Source: Seiridium cupressi
Taxonomy: Eukaryota > Ascomycota > Sordariomycetes > Amphisphaeriales > Sporocadaceae
Assembly: GCA_036674765.1 (NCBI GenBank)
Contig: JARVKI010000102.1
Span: forward strand, 62,001-126,000
Reading direction: 5' to 3'
DNA: 64,000 bases
Shown: positions 12,552 through 25,383 of the stretch, piece after piece
How positions within the stretch are numbered: position 1 is the first letter of the stretch
How the letters are laid out: each line of letters starts with the position of its first letter
The notes under the pieces: generated by a model
What the model was told of the DNA's origin: nothing
What the model saw: only the letters and a program-made list of their open reading frames with translations
Database searches by the model: none
Position numbers and translations under genes: made by a program

Positions 12552-13526
12552 TCATCGAAGTGCGACAAGATGAGATGACAACACGATAAAGACACCACAC
12601 ACACTTCCGATGCGACGAGGGAAGATTCTGGCATTCGGGAGCACAACGAGCTTTAAAAACAGTCCTTCAGAGTACATTTGGCCACCGGGGTTTGACGATC
12701 CACAATGCCCGTATGAGTCGTCACCTGGAGCAAGAGTACGTGGGAAAGTGCTCTCACGAAAAGGATCGTCACCGCATAATTAGATCTAGTTCCGCGAGGA
12801 GGCTAGATCTAGCTTAAACCTACAAATAAGAAGCAGTGCAGACGAACTGTCTGATCACTCTCTGAGGCGTATGTTGTAGCAGCTTTGACCTGAACCTCCG
12901 AGGCGTCAGTAGTACATGATGCACTTATCACATATTGCGAATTGTGCAGGAGAAGCAGTGTGGTGCTTCCGGAGCACAGTGGTAGTGAGGCACTCTGGCT
13001 ACAAAATATGAAATCGCTCAGATGAAACGAAGATGGAGCGCAAGTGTAGCGCTGCCACGTTGAATCAATACACTTGAACCATGCTGTCATGTGGATTGCT
13101 GTGAGGCGTGGTGAACACCTTTGCGCTATGGAAACAGAACTTCTCAACGTGAAAGAACCTCGGGCTGGTCTAGATTTGTGTCTGATTACTACTACCAATA
13201 CATCTCTGAACTCGTTTCGGCCGACAACACCGGACCTGGATGTCAAACGTGTATATCGCTAGTAAGTGGTAAGCCTAGACGCCGGCGCCACTGGGTGTTC
13301 TAATAAATCATTGACGGAACGATATATGATACTATAAGAAACGATACAATGATATAAGACCACGTATTATTCCGAAAACTTCTGAGGTTTTATTGAGTAG
13401 GTCGATTGTAGTAGTAATAGGAAACTGATTAGGATTATAGGATCTTCCGTAGGCGACTCGGCCGCATTATTGTAGGAACAGCATCCACAGATCTATGCAC
13501 TCAAACTGTACAAAAGAAAAGAAAAA

Positions 13527-13575
13527 AACCACTATCGTAACTCGGGATCTTACATATTGTAGAACGATAGTGGTT
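13527..13575. repeat. Inverted repeat, 12-bp perfect arms, 25-nt loop
   Basis: AACCACTATCGT at 13527-13538 is the exact reverse complement of ACGATAGTGGTT at 13564-13575. The left arm follows an A-rich tract. It may be a hairpin or a relic of a small inverted-repeat element. No target-site duplication is evident. Confidence 0.7.
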
Positions 13576-14913
13576 GCGTTCTCATAAGCCATGGGAGATG
13601 CAATGCTCCATGTAAGGCAGACTTATCATAGCAAAACACCGACCATGTCGTCAGTTCTTTGGTCGATATCTCACTTGTCGGCAGAAAGCATGACCAGCAG
13701 CTGCTATTACTGGCATAATTGACCCTAACAGTCGTGGCAGGTCCACGGAGAGAAGCATATCACTGGCGGCTAATGTCAGCTGTTGTAATGTGATGAGGAG
13801 TACTTCCAAATTTAGGTAGTCCCTGATTCGATGCCCCATAAGGATTTGGTCGACAAATCCTAATTCCTATAGCTACGCCAATGCAATTGAGAAAGGTGGG
13901 GTTGGAACAAGAAATATGTCAGGCTTGGGAAGCGATAATTACAGTTGTATACATGAAACAGCTGGAGGCCCTTTTTTAGAGCACGACGCTCTAAGGGCTG
14001 GGAACGATCATGCTTGTTAGAATTACCCGGGCGCGCGTGTGGGATTGCTGTAAACACGTGTTGTCAGCGCCTTACGCAACGAACTTACAACGAGGATTGG
14101 CAAGAGACTCTGACGGGCAGGATGGCATGGCTGAGGGATTGATAGCCGATGTGGCATGGAACGCTCGATTATTTATGCCATGAGAGCTTCAACTGGTCTA
14201 GCCTCGCAGCTATTGACAGAGCCAGCAAGCTGTCAGCCTTAGCAACAGCCTATTGGTTTTCGTTGGCATCTACTGTCAGCATTCGACCCGGGCTTTTCCC
14301 ACCATCCCGTGCCCGTGCACCTTGGTCGCCAAGTGGCTCGCTCAAAGCTCGGCTACCTTGATTAAGCTGCAGCGAGGGTTGCGCCAGTTCCGAAAGAGCA
14401 CTTCTCCCGAAGGCGCGCTTGAGATCGTGTTCACACAGGCGATGGCCAGGTCATTGGCATTACTCCGCAAGTGATCTGTGAATACCAACCTAGAGCCATT
14501 GCTCTCCTTGGCTGGTACATGAATAGGTATCATGGGAGACAAAAAAATAAAGAACATTACCGATGAGGGATCGTCGAGCGGGTACCTTCTCACTCCATAG
14601 AAAGGTCTCCATAACCACTTTTAATCTCACAGAGAACCAATGGACGAATCAAGATCGAGGCGCGTGGGCACGGGAGAGCCAATGACAGGCACGACGGGTC
14701 TGCGTGGTAAAATTAGTTACACAAAGTCTGGTCCGGGGTTTGCGAGCGTTTAATCTTAGTCGGCCGGAGAACATTTTCTTGGCGGCCGGCGGCCTCCTTG
14801 AGGGGAAATCAAGTTGTATGTTAGTGACACACCCTTAGTGGGGAGAATGAGACGATTCTGTTGCACGAAAAGCACATTCATTGAATGAATGCAATAAGGT
14901 GCTCATAAGAAGC

Positions 14914-14992
14914 AAGTGCTTGAAGCACTTTGTAGGAGGAGGAGGAGGAGGAGGAGGATGATGATGATGATGATGCTGCTGCTGCTGCTGCT
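14914..14992. repeat. Perfect hairpin next to compound (GGA)8(TGA)n(GCT)6 microsatellite
   Basis: AAGTGCTT-G-AAGCACTT at 14914-14930 is a perfect inverted repeat. Four bases further on a trinucleotide array begins: GGA units 14935-14958, GAT/TGA units to about 14974, then GCT units 14975-14992. No gene frame runs through it that I trust. Confidence 0.85.
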
Positions 14993-17834
14993 CTAGGTTT
15001 GTGTATGAAAGGAAATTTCTCAATTTCCGTCTCATATCGAGTAATGTCACATATACGAAGCTTGATGGTGTCTGTCCAGGCAAGTGAGGTATAGAGACTC
15101 TAGAATAACAGATCTAGCTAGCTTCTGCAGAGAAATCGGCTTCAGACTGATGCCAAGCAACAGTCTTCGTGAAATTATGAAGGTTTTAAGTACAAATTAT
15201 AAGGCCAATTTCTGATGTTCACGCAACACCAAGAAACTGCGATTATCCGCACACAGTCGGGACTGGGCGGCAACGAAGTGGCACTGTGCGCGATATGGTC
15301 CACCTCTGAGGAGATTTGGCCAACCGATCCTACTTCCCATGACTACAATGTATGCAATTATCGAGTTCTGCTGCGGCAAGCGGGTGGACAGCTGACAGAT
15401 GGAGGCGAATAGGTGATCGTTCGAGGTGCGCAAAATGCATGTGGCGTTCGCCTATGGTTAGGTAGTTATTCGATCTCATCTAGAGCCGCGATAAACGATG
15501 AGAGCTGATGACGTGCCACTGAAACCAAAGGATCGATTCTCTGTGGGTGACCGATGACGATACATATGCGCAGAGTGCCGAGAATGCCTCACAAGCTACT
15601 GGTCCGAGCCAAGTGGCTCAGCAGATACAGAAGCCACCCTTGGGAGCGCCAGGGCGCATGTCTCATGCAAGCGATTTGGTCGGCATTGGACTGGTTGCAT
15701 ACTCGACGGTCTGCAGGTTGCACGTCGAGGTGCAGTAGCGACGTGCTCAGGGGCCCACCGAGTATGCCGACGTCGATTCTATAGGCCGAGAATACTCAAA
15801 TGGTACTTCTGGATACCGTGGGAGGCTGCTTTTGCTTCATCTGGGTCATCTTGGTGTGTTGGAATTTGAGCTTCACTGGCGACTGAGCTGGGCTATGTAT
15901 GAATTACTTGTATCAGGAATGTCTAGACGGAGTTCGAGCCGTGGGTCCGACTGATGATGAGTAGTATCGGAAAGCCACTCAGTATGGGAATGATAAGCAG
16001 GAAAAACCCATATCTTTGACATGAGTAAGTCACGGACGGCATTGCTTGCTGAAAAGCTCGCTTTCCCGAACACGGCTGACACCGATGATATGACAACGAA
16101 TTTGCTTGCTCTAAGCGACGAAATCCCCAATAAGGTGATCGCAATGGCAAATCATGGGTTGTTCCACCTTTCTATAATGCTTTGTAACTGTCCCGTGTCT
16201 TCCAATTATGCTTGGATGAAGTTTGCAAGGAGGTAGGAAAGGCGTGCTTATCACAATATTCATGTAGTTACATACCGTGGCTGGTTTCATGGAAACTGTG
16301 TGTATAGGTAAGTAAGCATTGGCCATGACGAATTTCCAGGCTGCGCCGAACGCACAGCCTCACACTCTGCGCTGTTGGTAAGCCAGGATTCTAGCTTTAC
16401 AGCGAAGGATCATAATGGCGGAGCCGGCAGCCAAAATATAGTAATGAAGATCTCTTCGAGACAGAGACGTGCTAAACATAGGCAGCTTGGCTGGTGGGAC
16501 AGTGAAGCACGGGCGAAGGAATGCGACGTGCGCCCACGCTTCTGATCGCCTAGCTGTGTATGTACTGAAGATGGCCAATGGCAGCTCATGAAGGCATAGA
16601 GAGTATCTGGTTCTACAGCAAAATCGACAATATAACGGGGACTCAAAGAGGCGATGATGATCCGCAGTAGCAACGGCGGCAGTAAGGAAAACGACTGCAT
16701 GCCGAGAAACACTGCCTTTCAGCTGCTTGCTTACAGCGCTTTCTATCCTGCTGCCTATTCCACTGTTCGCGGATCCAGTATTTCCTGCATGCTGCGGCCC
16801 TGCGGCATCACCAGTCGCAACATGGAGTCGTGTGCCCCCCTCCTTGCTCCATTGATAGTCCAGAAGGTGCGGGTTTGGCATTCCTCCTGGAACAGGATGA
16901 GCGTTCGAATACTCGTATTTGCGTGCAGGGCATCCGTTTAGAAAGCAGCCCGTGATGGAAACAGATCAGACGTTGGCAAAAAGGCAATTTAACAAGATGC
17001 AATTATCAGATGCCGAATCTGCGGCACAAATTAGGAGCAACCGCTGTAGACCCTGGAATACCCACCTAAACCCACTCAGCTCTAAACAGCCCGGGTCGTA
17101 CTGGCCCCCCAAATTTGAAGGACGCAGCGCCCAGGCCAGCCCCAGAATGAGCAATTAGCGCGCCGTCTAACGACTTCCTTGCACGCCAGAGCCAGAGCTA
17201 ACCATGAGCAAACCCTGCCCAAATCCCATCCAGACATCAAACCCCAGCAAAGTCCAGCGGCCTTGGAACCCGGTCAGAAAATGAGTTCGCCCTTCATCTC
17301 CCCTTTTTTTCTATTGCTAGACCTCACGAACATCGACTCAACTGCAATTTTCCCCCTTTGCAGGCCCGAGTCCATCAGTTAAAACTTCCCCCCTCGTTTC
17401 GCTGCCAGAGACCATCCAACCCGCTCGGAAAGGCAGACAGACTTGACATCTCTTCGCGCGCCACCAGCCCCTAATTAGCCCCCGGCAAGCATTGTTCCAG
17501 GGAGTTTTCAGGCCTTCGCGCTCCACAACAGAGCTGGAGAGGCTATCGATCAAATCTCCAATCTCCAGTCCCCGTCGCTAGGCTGCGCCCTCTGCCTTCC
17601 CGCTAGCCGCACTGATCAGCACACCACCCTGTTTTCCTTCGTTCCCTATCTCTCGTCCACCTCTCCTCCACATTCCACCTCTTCCCTCTCTGTATTCCAT
17701 TCTTCAACCTCACGACTCGGTCAGACAAGGCGGCGCCCGTAAGACGACCACGTCGTCTCCATTTCGCTCCTTTCACCAGACGCGCGCGTGGCTTCATCTC
17801 TTACATCTGGAATCATCCCAACACGTCGCCCATC

Positions 17835-20095
17835 ATGGAGGCTCTCTTTGGTTGGATTTCGAGGCGAGCCGGAGGGCTGGCCATGATCGCTACCATTATC
17901 TTCAGCTACTGGGTCATTAGCAAGGAAGCAGCTTCAACAGGATATGGCTATCACAACATTGTGCACGCGGAGCACAGCTCAGACGTGTCAGCGACGCTGC
18001 CGAATTCCACATCGGGTGGCGGGATGTGGACGGTGGGATTCGCCTATTACTGTCTGGTGATTCACATACTAGTGTTTTCCTTCCCGGTTCGTGCTTGCTG
18101 GTCCATCTTCAGTATCACCCGCGCTTTGAAGAAGAACGCCAAGAGCAAGGCGCTGCGGGATATCAAGCTGTCTCACCGACGCCGTGGATCGTCCACATCG
18201 CTCTCGAGCTCCGAAACCCTTACCTCGTCCCGTGATGGATCTACCCTCTCCTCGGCAACCAGCAGCGAAGCTGGAGATCTGGAGCCCGAGCAATACACCG
18301 ATGGCGACGTCACAACGATTGACAACATTGTCCATGTCATCGTCATTCCCAACTACAAGGAAGAAGTTGATACGCTCAGAGAGACCTTGGATGTTCTGGC
18401 CTGCCATCCCCAGGCCCGGCACAGCTACGATGTGAGTAGTCTAATCTCGAGTCCAGATGTACAACTGAATCTTGACTGTGCATCCGCGCGCGGTGCTCCT
18501 CGAGAACTCGATACTGCCAATTATGTGCGCTTCTGTTATTGCAAAAGCTAATTCGTGGTGCCTCACAGGTCTATCTCGGTATGGAACAGCGCGAGCATAA
18601 CGCGGAATTGAAGGCCATGAATCTCATCCAAGAGTTTGTCAAGAAGTTCCGCTCAATTGACTTTACCCTCCACCCTTCCGACATCCCCAATGAGGCTCCG
18701 GGCAAAGGAAGCAACATGGCTTGGGCGGCGCGAAAGCTGAGCGAGCGCTACCCCATGTCGCAGCGAAAAGATGTGATCATCACCGGTATTGATGGTACGT
18801 GCGCACTGATCCCACTCCCCCTGCATGCACCCTCATGCTTCGGCCACATCTGAGGCAAAACCCGTTTCTGCAACTTGCACGTCATGTCGGGTTGACGAAA
18901 CAACCGGGGAAATCACCACGGGACGAATCGCTAACATTATGCACGACAACTAGCCGATAGTCACCTTTCATCCAACTTCTTCGCGTCCCTTACCAGTATG
19001 CACATGTCCTATCCCGAAACCGCATCAACTACCTTGTACTCTGCTCCGATTATCTTTGACCGAAACGCCAATGATGTCGCCGCGATTGTCCGAGTTGCAG
19101 ATATTCTCTGGTCTGCAGCTGGCATGTCTGGTTTATATCGCGGTTCCAGCATTGCTCCCCCCACTTCGGTCTACTCTGTCCCGATGGTTCTCGTCGATAG
19201 AGTAGGCGGTTGGGACTGTGATTCTGAGGCCATCGGCGAGGATCTGCACATGTACCTCAAGTGCTTCTTTGCTATGAACGGAAACTTGACATCGCGAACT
19301 GTTCTTAGCCCTGTCAGTCAGAGCAACGTCAATGGCGACGGTGGAAAAGGCTTCAACGGGATCTACTCTGATATGAAGGCGCGCTACAAGCAGGCTTTGC
19401 GACACATGTGGGGCTGCTTGGATTCTGGCTACGCCATGCGAAAGGGCTGGGAGCTCTGGCAGGAGAGAAAGCACACCTCCAGAAACTACCGCCCTCTGCA
19501 TATCACATTGAACAACCCGTCTGATACGTACATTCCCCAGCTTGACGGCTTGAACTCAGAGCAAACGCCCGAGAACGGCATCTTCTCCGATATCACCACC
19601 GACACTCTTAAAGACGTCGACTGGATGCGGGTCTTGGTGCTTTGCCACCGTCTTTTTGAGGCGCATTTTCTGCCTGTCCAGACCACAGTGTTGGTGGTAG
19701 CATCGACGCTGTACATGTGGGTAACTGAAGGTAACGGAGATCCTCAGAACCTTGGATGGATCTTCACCCTTTGCAATGTACTCCGTACTGCTGGTTTCAT
19801 GGAGGTCGCCCTCTACCTGTTCCTATACGAGTCGTTCCATAAATTCATGGCCTCAGCACGCGAAAAGGAAATGAGCGATGCAGGTCTAGCCAAGGGTATG
19901 TGTTTCTCTCACCGTGACATGAAGAGGAACTATATCGACTACTTCATGGTGCCATTGGTCGCTCCAGTCTATGGAGCGATTCCAGGTGCACAGGCGCAGG
20001 TCTTCCAATTCTGGACGCAAGACCTGGTTTACACAGTCAGCAAAAAGGTTGTACGACAACGGTCGAAATCACTCTTAGCGGACAGCATGGTATAA
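17835..20095 (+). CDS. Membrane glycosyltransferase, family 2 (GT2)
   Basis: Processive-type GT2 enzyme expected in the plasma membrane or Golgi. Exons 17835..18431, 18569..18794 and 18954..20095 give 654 residues. Two N-terminal membrane segments (about 15-30 and 65-85) precede a Ser-rich cytosolic loop. The catalytic domain begins at VHVIVIPNYKEE. The metal-binding DAD (274-276) is created across intron 2 (159 bp): GID|G and CC|GATAGT join to DADSHL. GEDLHMYLKC supplies the acidic acceptor-site motif, and RYKQALRHMWG stands where QxxRW occurs in processive synthases, with His instead of Trp. Three or four helices follow near 470-600. The pyrimidine-rich leader before the ATG is typical of expressed fungal genes. 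Substrate unknown. It may relate to fungal GT2 proteins needed for hyphal growth, but I cannot assign it. Confidence 0.85.
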
Positions 20096-21413
20096 ACAAC
20101 GCCCAACTGTTTCGCCTCGTACCTTTCTCCAGGACCGGCAAATTGCAGAGCCCCGGCTCCTCTTTCCAGTTCTCTTCTCTGCAACCCCTTTGGAGAACAG
20201 TGGGCAACTTCGCTTGACCCCTTTTATTATTGAACGGCTCCAGAAGCGTGTGTAAATAGAGAACATGATGTTGATATGCATGGCATGGCATCGGCATTGG
20301 CATTCTAGATATGGGGGGTAAATTTTTACCTGGGGCCATTTGGAGTTCTCGGAGCAAATTTGCAGGAAAAGATATGACACTTTCCTGCCGGCATTCGTTT
20401 ATATGGCAAGAGAAGACGATGGCAGTTGGCATCGAAGAGCGGAACAGCGGTTGACATGGACCGACAAGGGATCCCGCGAGGTCGAATCGTCCAGCTGAGA
20501 GGTAGGGCTAGCTCAGTGTGGATTGAAGAGGAGAAGGGTATTCACAGGACGTGTGACAGACCCGGCTCACCTATCAAGCCCGATAATATCTAATCCATGT
20601 GTAACGAGAAGAGACGAACAATATTGCCGGTTGTGGTCTTGGGGAAGCTACCCGAAGAAGCAAGACGGTCAGTAAGAGGATGAACATTCAGGGGTCCAGA
20701 TAGTATCCAGAAAGCTTACCACGATGAATGGATACCTAGCATTGATCTCGCGCCGCTGTGACAACCGGAACCTATGTGAATGTGCGTTTTCGGCGTGTGC
20801 GTGCGGAATGCTTAGGGTACGATGCCAAAGTCAATTGACCTAGAATCCCACCGCCAAAGGCTTTGGTAAGTTGTTCGAGCAAGGTCAAAGCCCGTACCTT
20901 TGCACGTGAGTCCATCTGGAATGCAAGTAGCGCAACAAGGTTCGGAGGTTGCGCAGGCGCACGTATCGCGGGTGTTGCATCATCTCTGTATCTGCCATCG
21001 CTCCGAGATCCTTCGGAGTTTGTCGGTCAGCCAATCACATTACATGCTTGGCTTTAGCCTCAAGTGATTCTTCTTCCCCGAGCATGTTCGGCGTTGTTTG
21101 AGTATACTCAACTCTGCGTATGGGTGGACATGTGGCTTCCAAAGAGTTTGCTTGTGGGTACCTAGTACTGAGTCCTGTTAGGTAGAGCCATATAAGAAGT
21201 GTCGTTTGCCCTTCTGAGTTGGTTGAAAACGTCTGCTCGGCGCCTCAGACTTCATTTGCGTCTTGGACCATCCTTCAGCTCAAATATAGCCGTTGCTCTA
21301 CTTGAGCCAATAGTCTCGTCTTTGGGTTCTTCCTCTGCATCCACTCTGGGAATACGTATCTTCATTCAGCTTGCGAACCGCGCGACCCCGTCGTTTGTCG
21401 CAAAAAGATTATC
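20096..21413. other. Intergenic, no gene seen
   Basis: About 1.3 kb between the glycosyltransferase and the DJ-1 family gene, both plus strand. Nothing coding or structured was recognised. Confidence 0.6.
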
Positions 21414-22345
21414 ATGGGCGCGCCTCGTAAAGCTATCCGCCTGGGCGTTTTCGTCCCCACGGAATGCCAACTTCTCGATGCATCTTGCGTAGACATCATA
21501 GCATCCATGTCCTACGAGTACATGTCTCTTCTGGCAGATATTTTGCCAAAGGCTATCATCGACATGGCACCCAGCGTCATCATCCACTACATCAGCTCAG
21601 TCAAACCAGGAGAGACTTTCAACATGACAGCGAACCACAAGGTCGTAGCCACGAACCACTATTCTGACAATGAGGTTGCGCCAGGGAAGCTGGATATTGT
21701 CGTTGTGCCTGGCCCAGACCCGAGGACGGAGTTCGAGGAGCAAAGTCTAGAATGGTTGAGACGTCAGGGCGCAAGTCCCAGCACGGATATCTTGAGTGTC
21801 TGTACGGGCATATTCGTATGCGGTCACGCCGGCCTTCTACAAGGCAAGACTGTGTGTGGGCCGCGGCTCATGCAGAATGAGATTCGATCCAAGTTCGGAA
21901 AGGATATCGTGCAAAAGGGCGCCGAACTGCGATGGGTTCAAGATGGTAACTTCTGGAGCAGCGGTCAGTACATTAACTCTGAACCATTATTTACCTGCTT
22001 TCTTCCCCTCCTCGTTTGGGACAATCTCCTTGACACTCCTTCTCTTGCCATTGCTTTGCCTTCCTCGCTATAGTATTTCCCAGGATATGATCGTGCTGTC
22101 TTTCTGGTCCGGCTTTCGCTAACTATGATATAAAAATAGGTGGTGTGACGAACGGTAATGATCTCGTAGCTGCGTATGCTCGTCACAAGTCGGAATTCTT
22201 TCCCAGGCCCCTAGTCGAAACTGCGCTTGACATGACAGACACGGGTGACCGCGCTCAGGTATATGGCAAGAGCCAATCGACTGCCATCTTGGGACTTGCC
22301 ATGAATGCATTCCGGGCCTGGCTATCGGGCTTTTGGCGCAGGTGA
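21414..22345 (+). CDS. DJ-1/PfpI (ThiJ) family protein
   Basis: Member of the class I glutamine-amidotransferase-like superfamily. Exons 21414..21963 and 22140..22345 give 251 residues. The nucleophile elbow is SVCTGIF with Cys130, followed by AGLLQGK. The stretch RWVQDGNFWSSGGVTNGNDL spans the 176-bp intron and is typical of fungal ThiJ/PfpI proteins. Relatives include glyoxalase III-like and isonitrile-hydratase-like enzymes, so the reaction is not assigned. The last codons overlap a consensus donor (GTGAGT at 22342) with an in-frame acceptor at 22397. Splicing there would replace the final codon and give an end at 22464 (272 residues). The added 22 residues look unconserved, so the shorter form is preferred. 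The ATG at 21414 follows TTATC and lies just before the alpha/beta fold. Confidence 0.87.
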
Positions 22346-23701
22346 GTCTCCATCATAGGCCACGCGGCACATGGAATGGCGGTTGGGTTATTCCCAGGCT
22401 GGCGTTTCTTGGAGCTGCAGCTATTCATGGTCGTGTAGATAGTACCGGTACCGCGTCCAGTTGAGAATCGATCCCCCTTCAACACATAGAACTACGTCGA
22501 TTTTGTCACTGTATTGCACAATCCGACTTGGGAAAGTGAAAAGCCTTTGCCAAAGTGTGGCATCTGCAAAGATCACTCGGCGGTGCTGCGACCAGGTCGG
22601 GCGACTGCGGGTGCGCATGCGAGCAGCAAGATCTCACTTTAATACTTTGAGCTCGCAACTACCAGCCGGATAGACCGCTTACCACCACGTCATATGCACC
22701 TAAATCATCCAATTGAATCGAGTCAAAAGACCCATTGAAGCAATTTTACCAGAGCACCATGCCCAAAAGAGATGAAAAACATTCGAAAATGCCGGATGCT
22801 ACGGAACGCCCAGATCCCAAAATGTAATCTGATAGGGCTATTGCTGCCAAGAAACTCGGTCGGCAATGGCCCCATTTAAATCCCGAGGTGGTGCTTCTGA
22901 GAGGCGGTGGAACACGATACCATTGGACAAAGATCCACAAGGGGGGGGAGATAAAGAAAGGTAAGTTATGCTTACTTGTATGATGACTTGTAAAGTGCCC
23001 AGAGAGCTGCACATTGCATTCAGCAGTATCGTGCCGTAGGTCGACTGCTGGGTATATAAAAAGCGGTTCACAATTAAAGACGGAGCTGCCTAACCTAGAG
23101 TTGGTCATCCACGGCCAATGGTTATCATGCCATCACAGATGAATGTGCCGGGCAGATTCTGTGACGGTATATATTCCAGCGCGAGACAAGGTATATTCTG
23201 CTTTCTCTCCGCTCCAGGGCGATCGGTCATCTCGTGTAGACACTAACAATGCTACCTATCAACTAACCTACATGAATGCACAATTGTACTGTATGGTTCT
23301 ACAGTATGATAATGGTGATTGTGCTTTTCGAGCCTTGCGGTCTAGTGCTGTTGCTATGGCGCAGATAAGAGCATCTGCAGCACTAGCGTCCCTTATCGAA
23401 AGGCGGTGGGGTGGTTTTTGCGGCGAGTGTGCAGCAGGCAGGCTGCAAGCTTCGAACTTTTTTTTTCCTGCCTCGACCGCCCGAGTCGTACGTACTAGAC
23501 CCTTCGAAAAAATCCGACTTTTTTCCAAGTTGCTCAATACCCTTCACCATTACTCTTTCTCATCTCGGAAAGGTTCAGTCGTTTGGTCAATTGCCCATCA
23601 ATTATAGTTCCGTCTTGTGTATATCTTCGCACCATTGGTTTCCTGGATCACTGCAGTCTCATTCACAAGACTATCTCCAGTTCGTCCATCTTATCTTCAC
23701 A
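22346..23701. other. Intergenic and promoter region of the FKBP gene
   Basis: About 1.35 kb without a convincing gene. It contains a 9-bp inverted repeat CTAGTGCTG (23342-23350) / CAGCACTAG (23378-23386) and a T-rich pyrimidine tract at about 23456-23470, which is plausible as part of the promoter of the downstream gene. Confidence 0.55.
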
Positions 23702-25383
23702 ATGGCGACCGTTGCCCTGTACGGCCTTGAGGTCCCCCCCGTGGGCGTCTTGGTTCCTGCTCAGGCTGAGGACAGCATTCCCAATGCCTCCGTAAGTCTA
23801 TTCCACAGGTTTTCTCTCGGCGCATGCCGCACATGAGCATATTTCGCAAATGCAGCAGGTTTCATTCGAAGGCTGCGCGTGAGCAATAGCTGGCACCCAT
23901 CCACTAACACAATGGGCAGTACCGCATCACCATGGCTGCTCTTGATCCCACCGAGGCCCCTGAAGCTGACGAGGAGGGCAACATTCCTGACAAGCCCCGT
24001 GCCACTCTGAAGCTTGTGCGTCAGCGGTATCCCGACCTTGATGACGAGCTCGATGATGAGTATCTCGAGGCCCTGATGGGTGGCTCCGACGACGAGGAGG
24101 ATGACAGCGATGAGGATGAGGCCAATGGCGGTCCCAGCGACCCCTCCAAGTCCAAGAGGGCCAAGGCTGAGGCTGCTTTGCAGAAGCTCATCGAGGCCGC
24201 TCAAGAAGAGGGAGAGGAGGACTCAGATGACGAGATGGCCGACGCTGACGGCAAGTCCAATGGTGTCAAGAAGGCCAAGAAGGGCAAGGAGCCTGCCACT
24301 TCGAGCGATGACGACGACGACGAGAGCGTCGACTCTGATGCCATTGACTTGGAGGAATTCGTCATTTGCACTCTCGACACCGAGCGCGTGAGTCCATTAT
24401 GCCCATACCAATCTTCGACGTGCTAATTTGTACTCTAGAACTACCAACAACCTATTGATATCACAATCGGCCCCGATGAGAAGGTCTTCTTCCGCGTCAC
24501 AGGCACCCATGCCATCCACCTGACGGGCAACTACGTGATTGACGGTGACGAGGACTCCGAGGATGACTCTGAGGATGAAGACTATGATGACTTCCCCAAC
24601 CAGCTCGAGGAGATGTACGGTGAGGGCTCTGATGAGTCGGAAGAGGATGACCTCGACGGCCTCGAGGATCCCCGCATCACCGAGGTCGAGTCGGAAGAAG
24701 AAGCTCCCAAGTTGATCAAGGCCAAGAAGGGAAAGAACAAACGCCCAGCTGAGGAGGAGGGCGAGAGCCTTGACGCCCTGATTGCCAAGGCCGACGCCGC
24801 CGAGGACAAGATCAGCAAGAAGCAGGAGAAGAAGCTCAAGAACAACAAGGGCGAGGCCGTGGAGGTTGAGAAGGAGAAGGCCAAGGCCGATGCGAAGGAG
24901 AGCCCCAAGGACGCCAAAAAGGTTCAGTTCGCCAAGAACCTCGAGCAAGGACCGACAGGACCAGCAGCTAACGCTGAGAAGGGAGCAACCCCAGGTGTCA
25001 AGGTCGTCAAGGGTGTCACCATCGATGACCGTAAAATCGGCAAGGGTCGTCCGGCCAAGAACGGCAACAAGGTCGGCGTCCGTTACATTGGCAAGCTTCA
25101 AGATGGCAAGGTTTTCGATTGTAAGTGTTGATCCCTCTTCCCCGACTACACTGTCTACTGATGCTGACCTGGCGCAGCCAACAAGAAAGGCAAGCCTTTC
25201 ACATTTGCCATCGGAAAAGGTGAGGTCATCCAGGGATGGGAAATCGGGCTGGAGGGCATGCAGGTTGGCGGCGAGCGCCGCATCACCATCCCGCCCAAGC
25301 TGGCCTACGGCAGCAGGTCTCAGCCTGGCATCCCCGGAAACTCCACCTTGGTGTTCGACATCAAGCTGCTGGAGATCAAGTAA
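23702..25383 (+). CDS. Nucleolar FKBP-type peptidyl-prolyl isomerase (Fpr3/Fpr4 type)
   Basis: Histone-chaperone/prolyl-isomerase of the nucleus and nucleolus; yeast Fpr4 isomerises prolines of the histone H3 tail. Exons 23702..23791, 23920..24387, 24439..25120 and 25178..25383 give 481 residues. The N-terminal nucleoplasmin-like domain begins [15 protein letters not shown] and is interrupted by acidic tracts ([26 protein letters not shown]). A Lys-rich middle follows with many KKAKKGK-type clusters. The C-terminal FKBP domain covers about 375-481: [35 protein letters not shown] and PPKLAYGSR, ending [10 protein letters not shown]. Active-site residues (Tyr, Phe, Asp, Trp) are present. Intron 3 splits the Ser codon after VFD. 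Length and domain order match the family. Confidence 0.95.

Larger units (their letters stand above)
12552..17834. other. Gene-poor stretch of 5.3 kb
   Basis: No convincing gene was found on either strand. The largest open frames (up to 173 codons, 16360-16881 minus) lack recognisable motifs, signal peptides or splice-linked continuations. Visible structure: a 12-bp inverted repeat at 13527-13575, a perfect 17-nt inverted repeat at 14914-14930, and a compound trinucleotide repeat at 14935-14992. From about 17600 to 17834 the plus strand is pyrimidine-rich, as expected for the leader of the following glycosyltransferase gene. Confidence 0.55.

Noticed and set aside
16360..16881. 173-codon open frame on the minus strand
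   Set aside because: No signal peptide, domain or splice-linked continuation; composition not distinct from chance.
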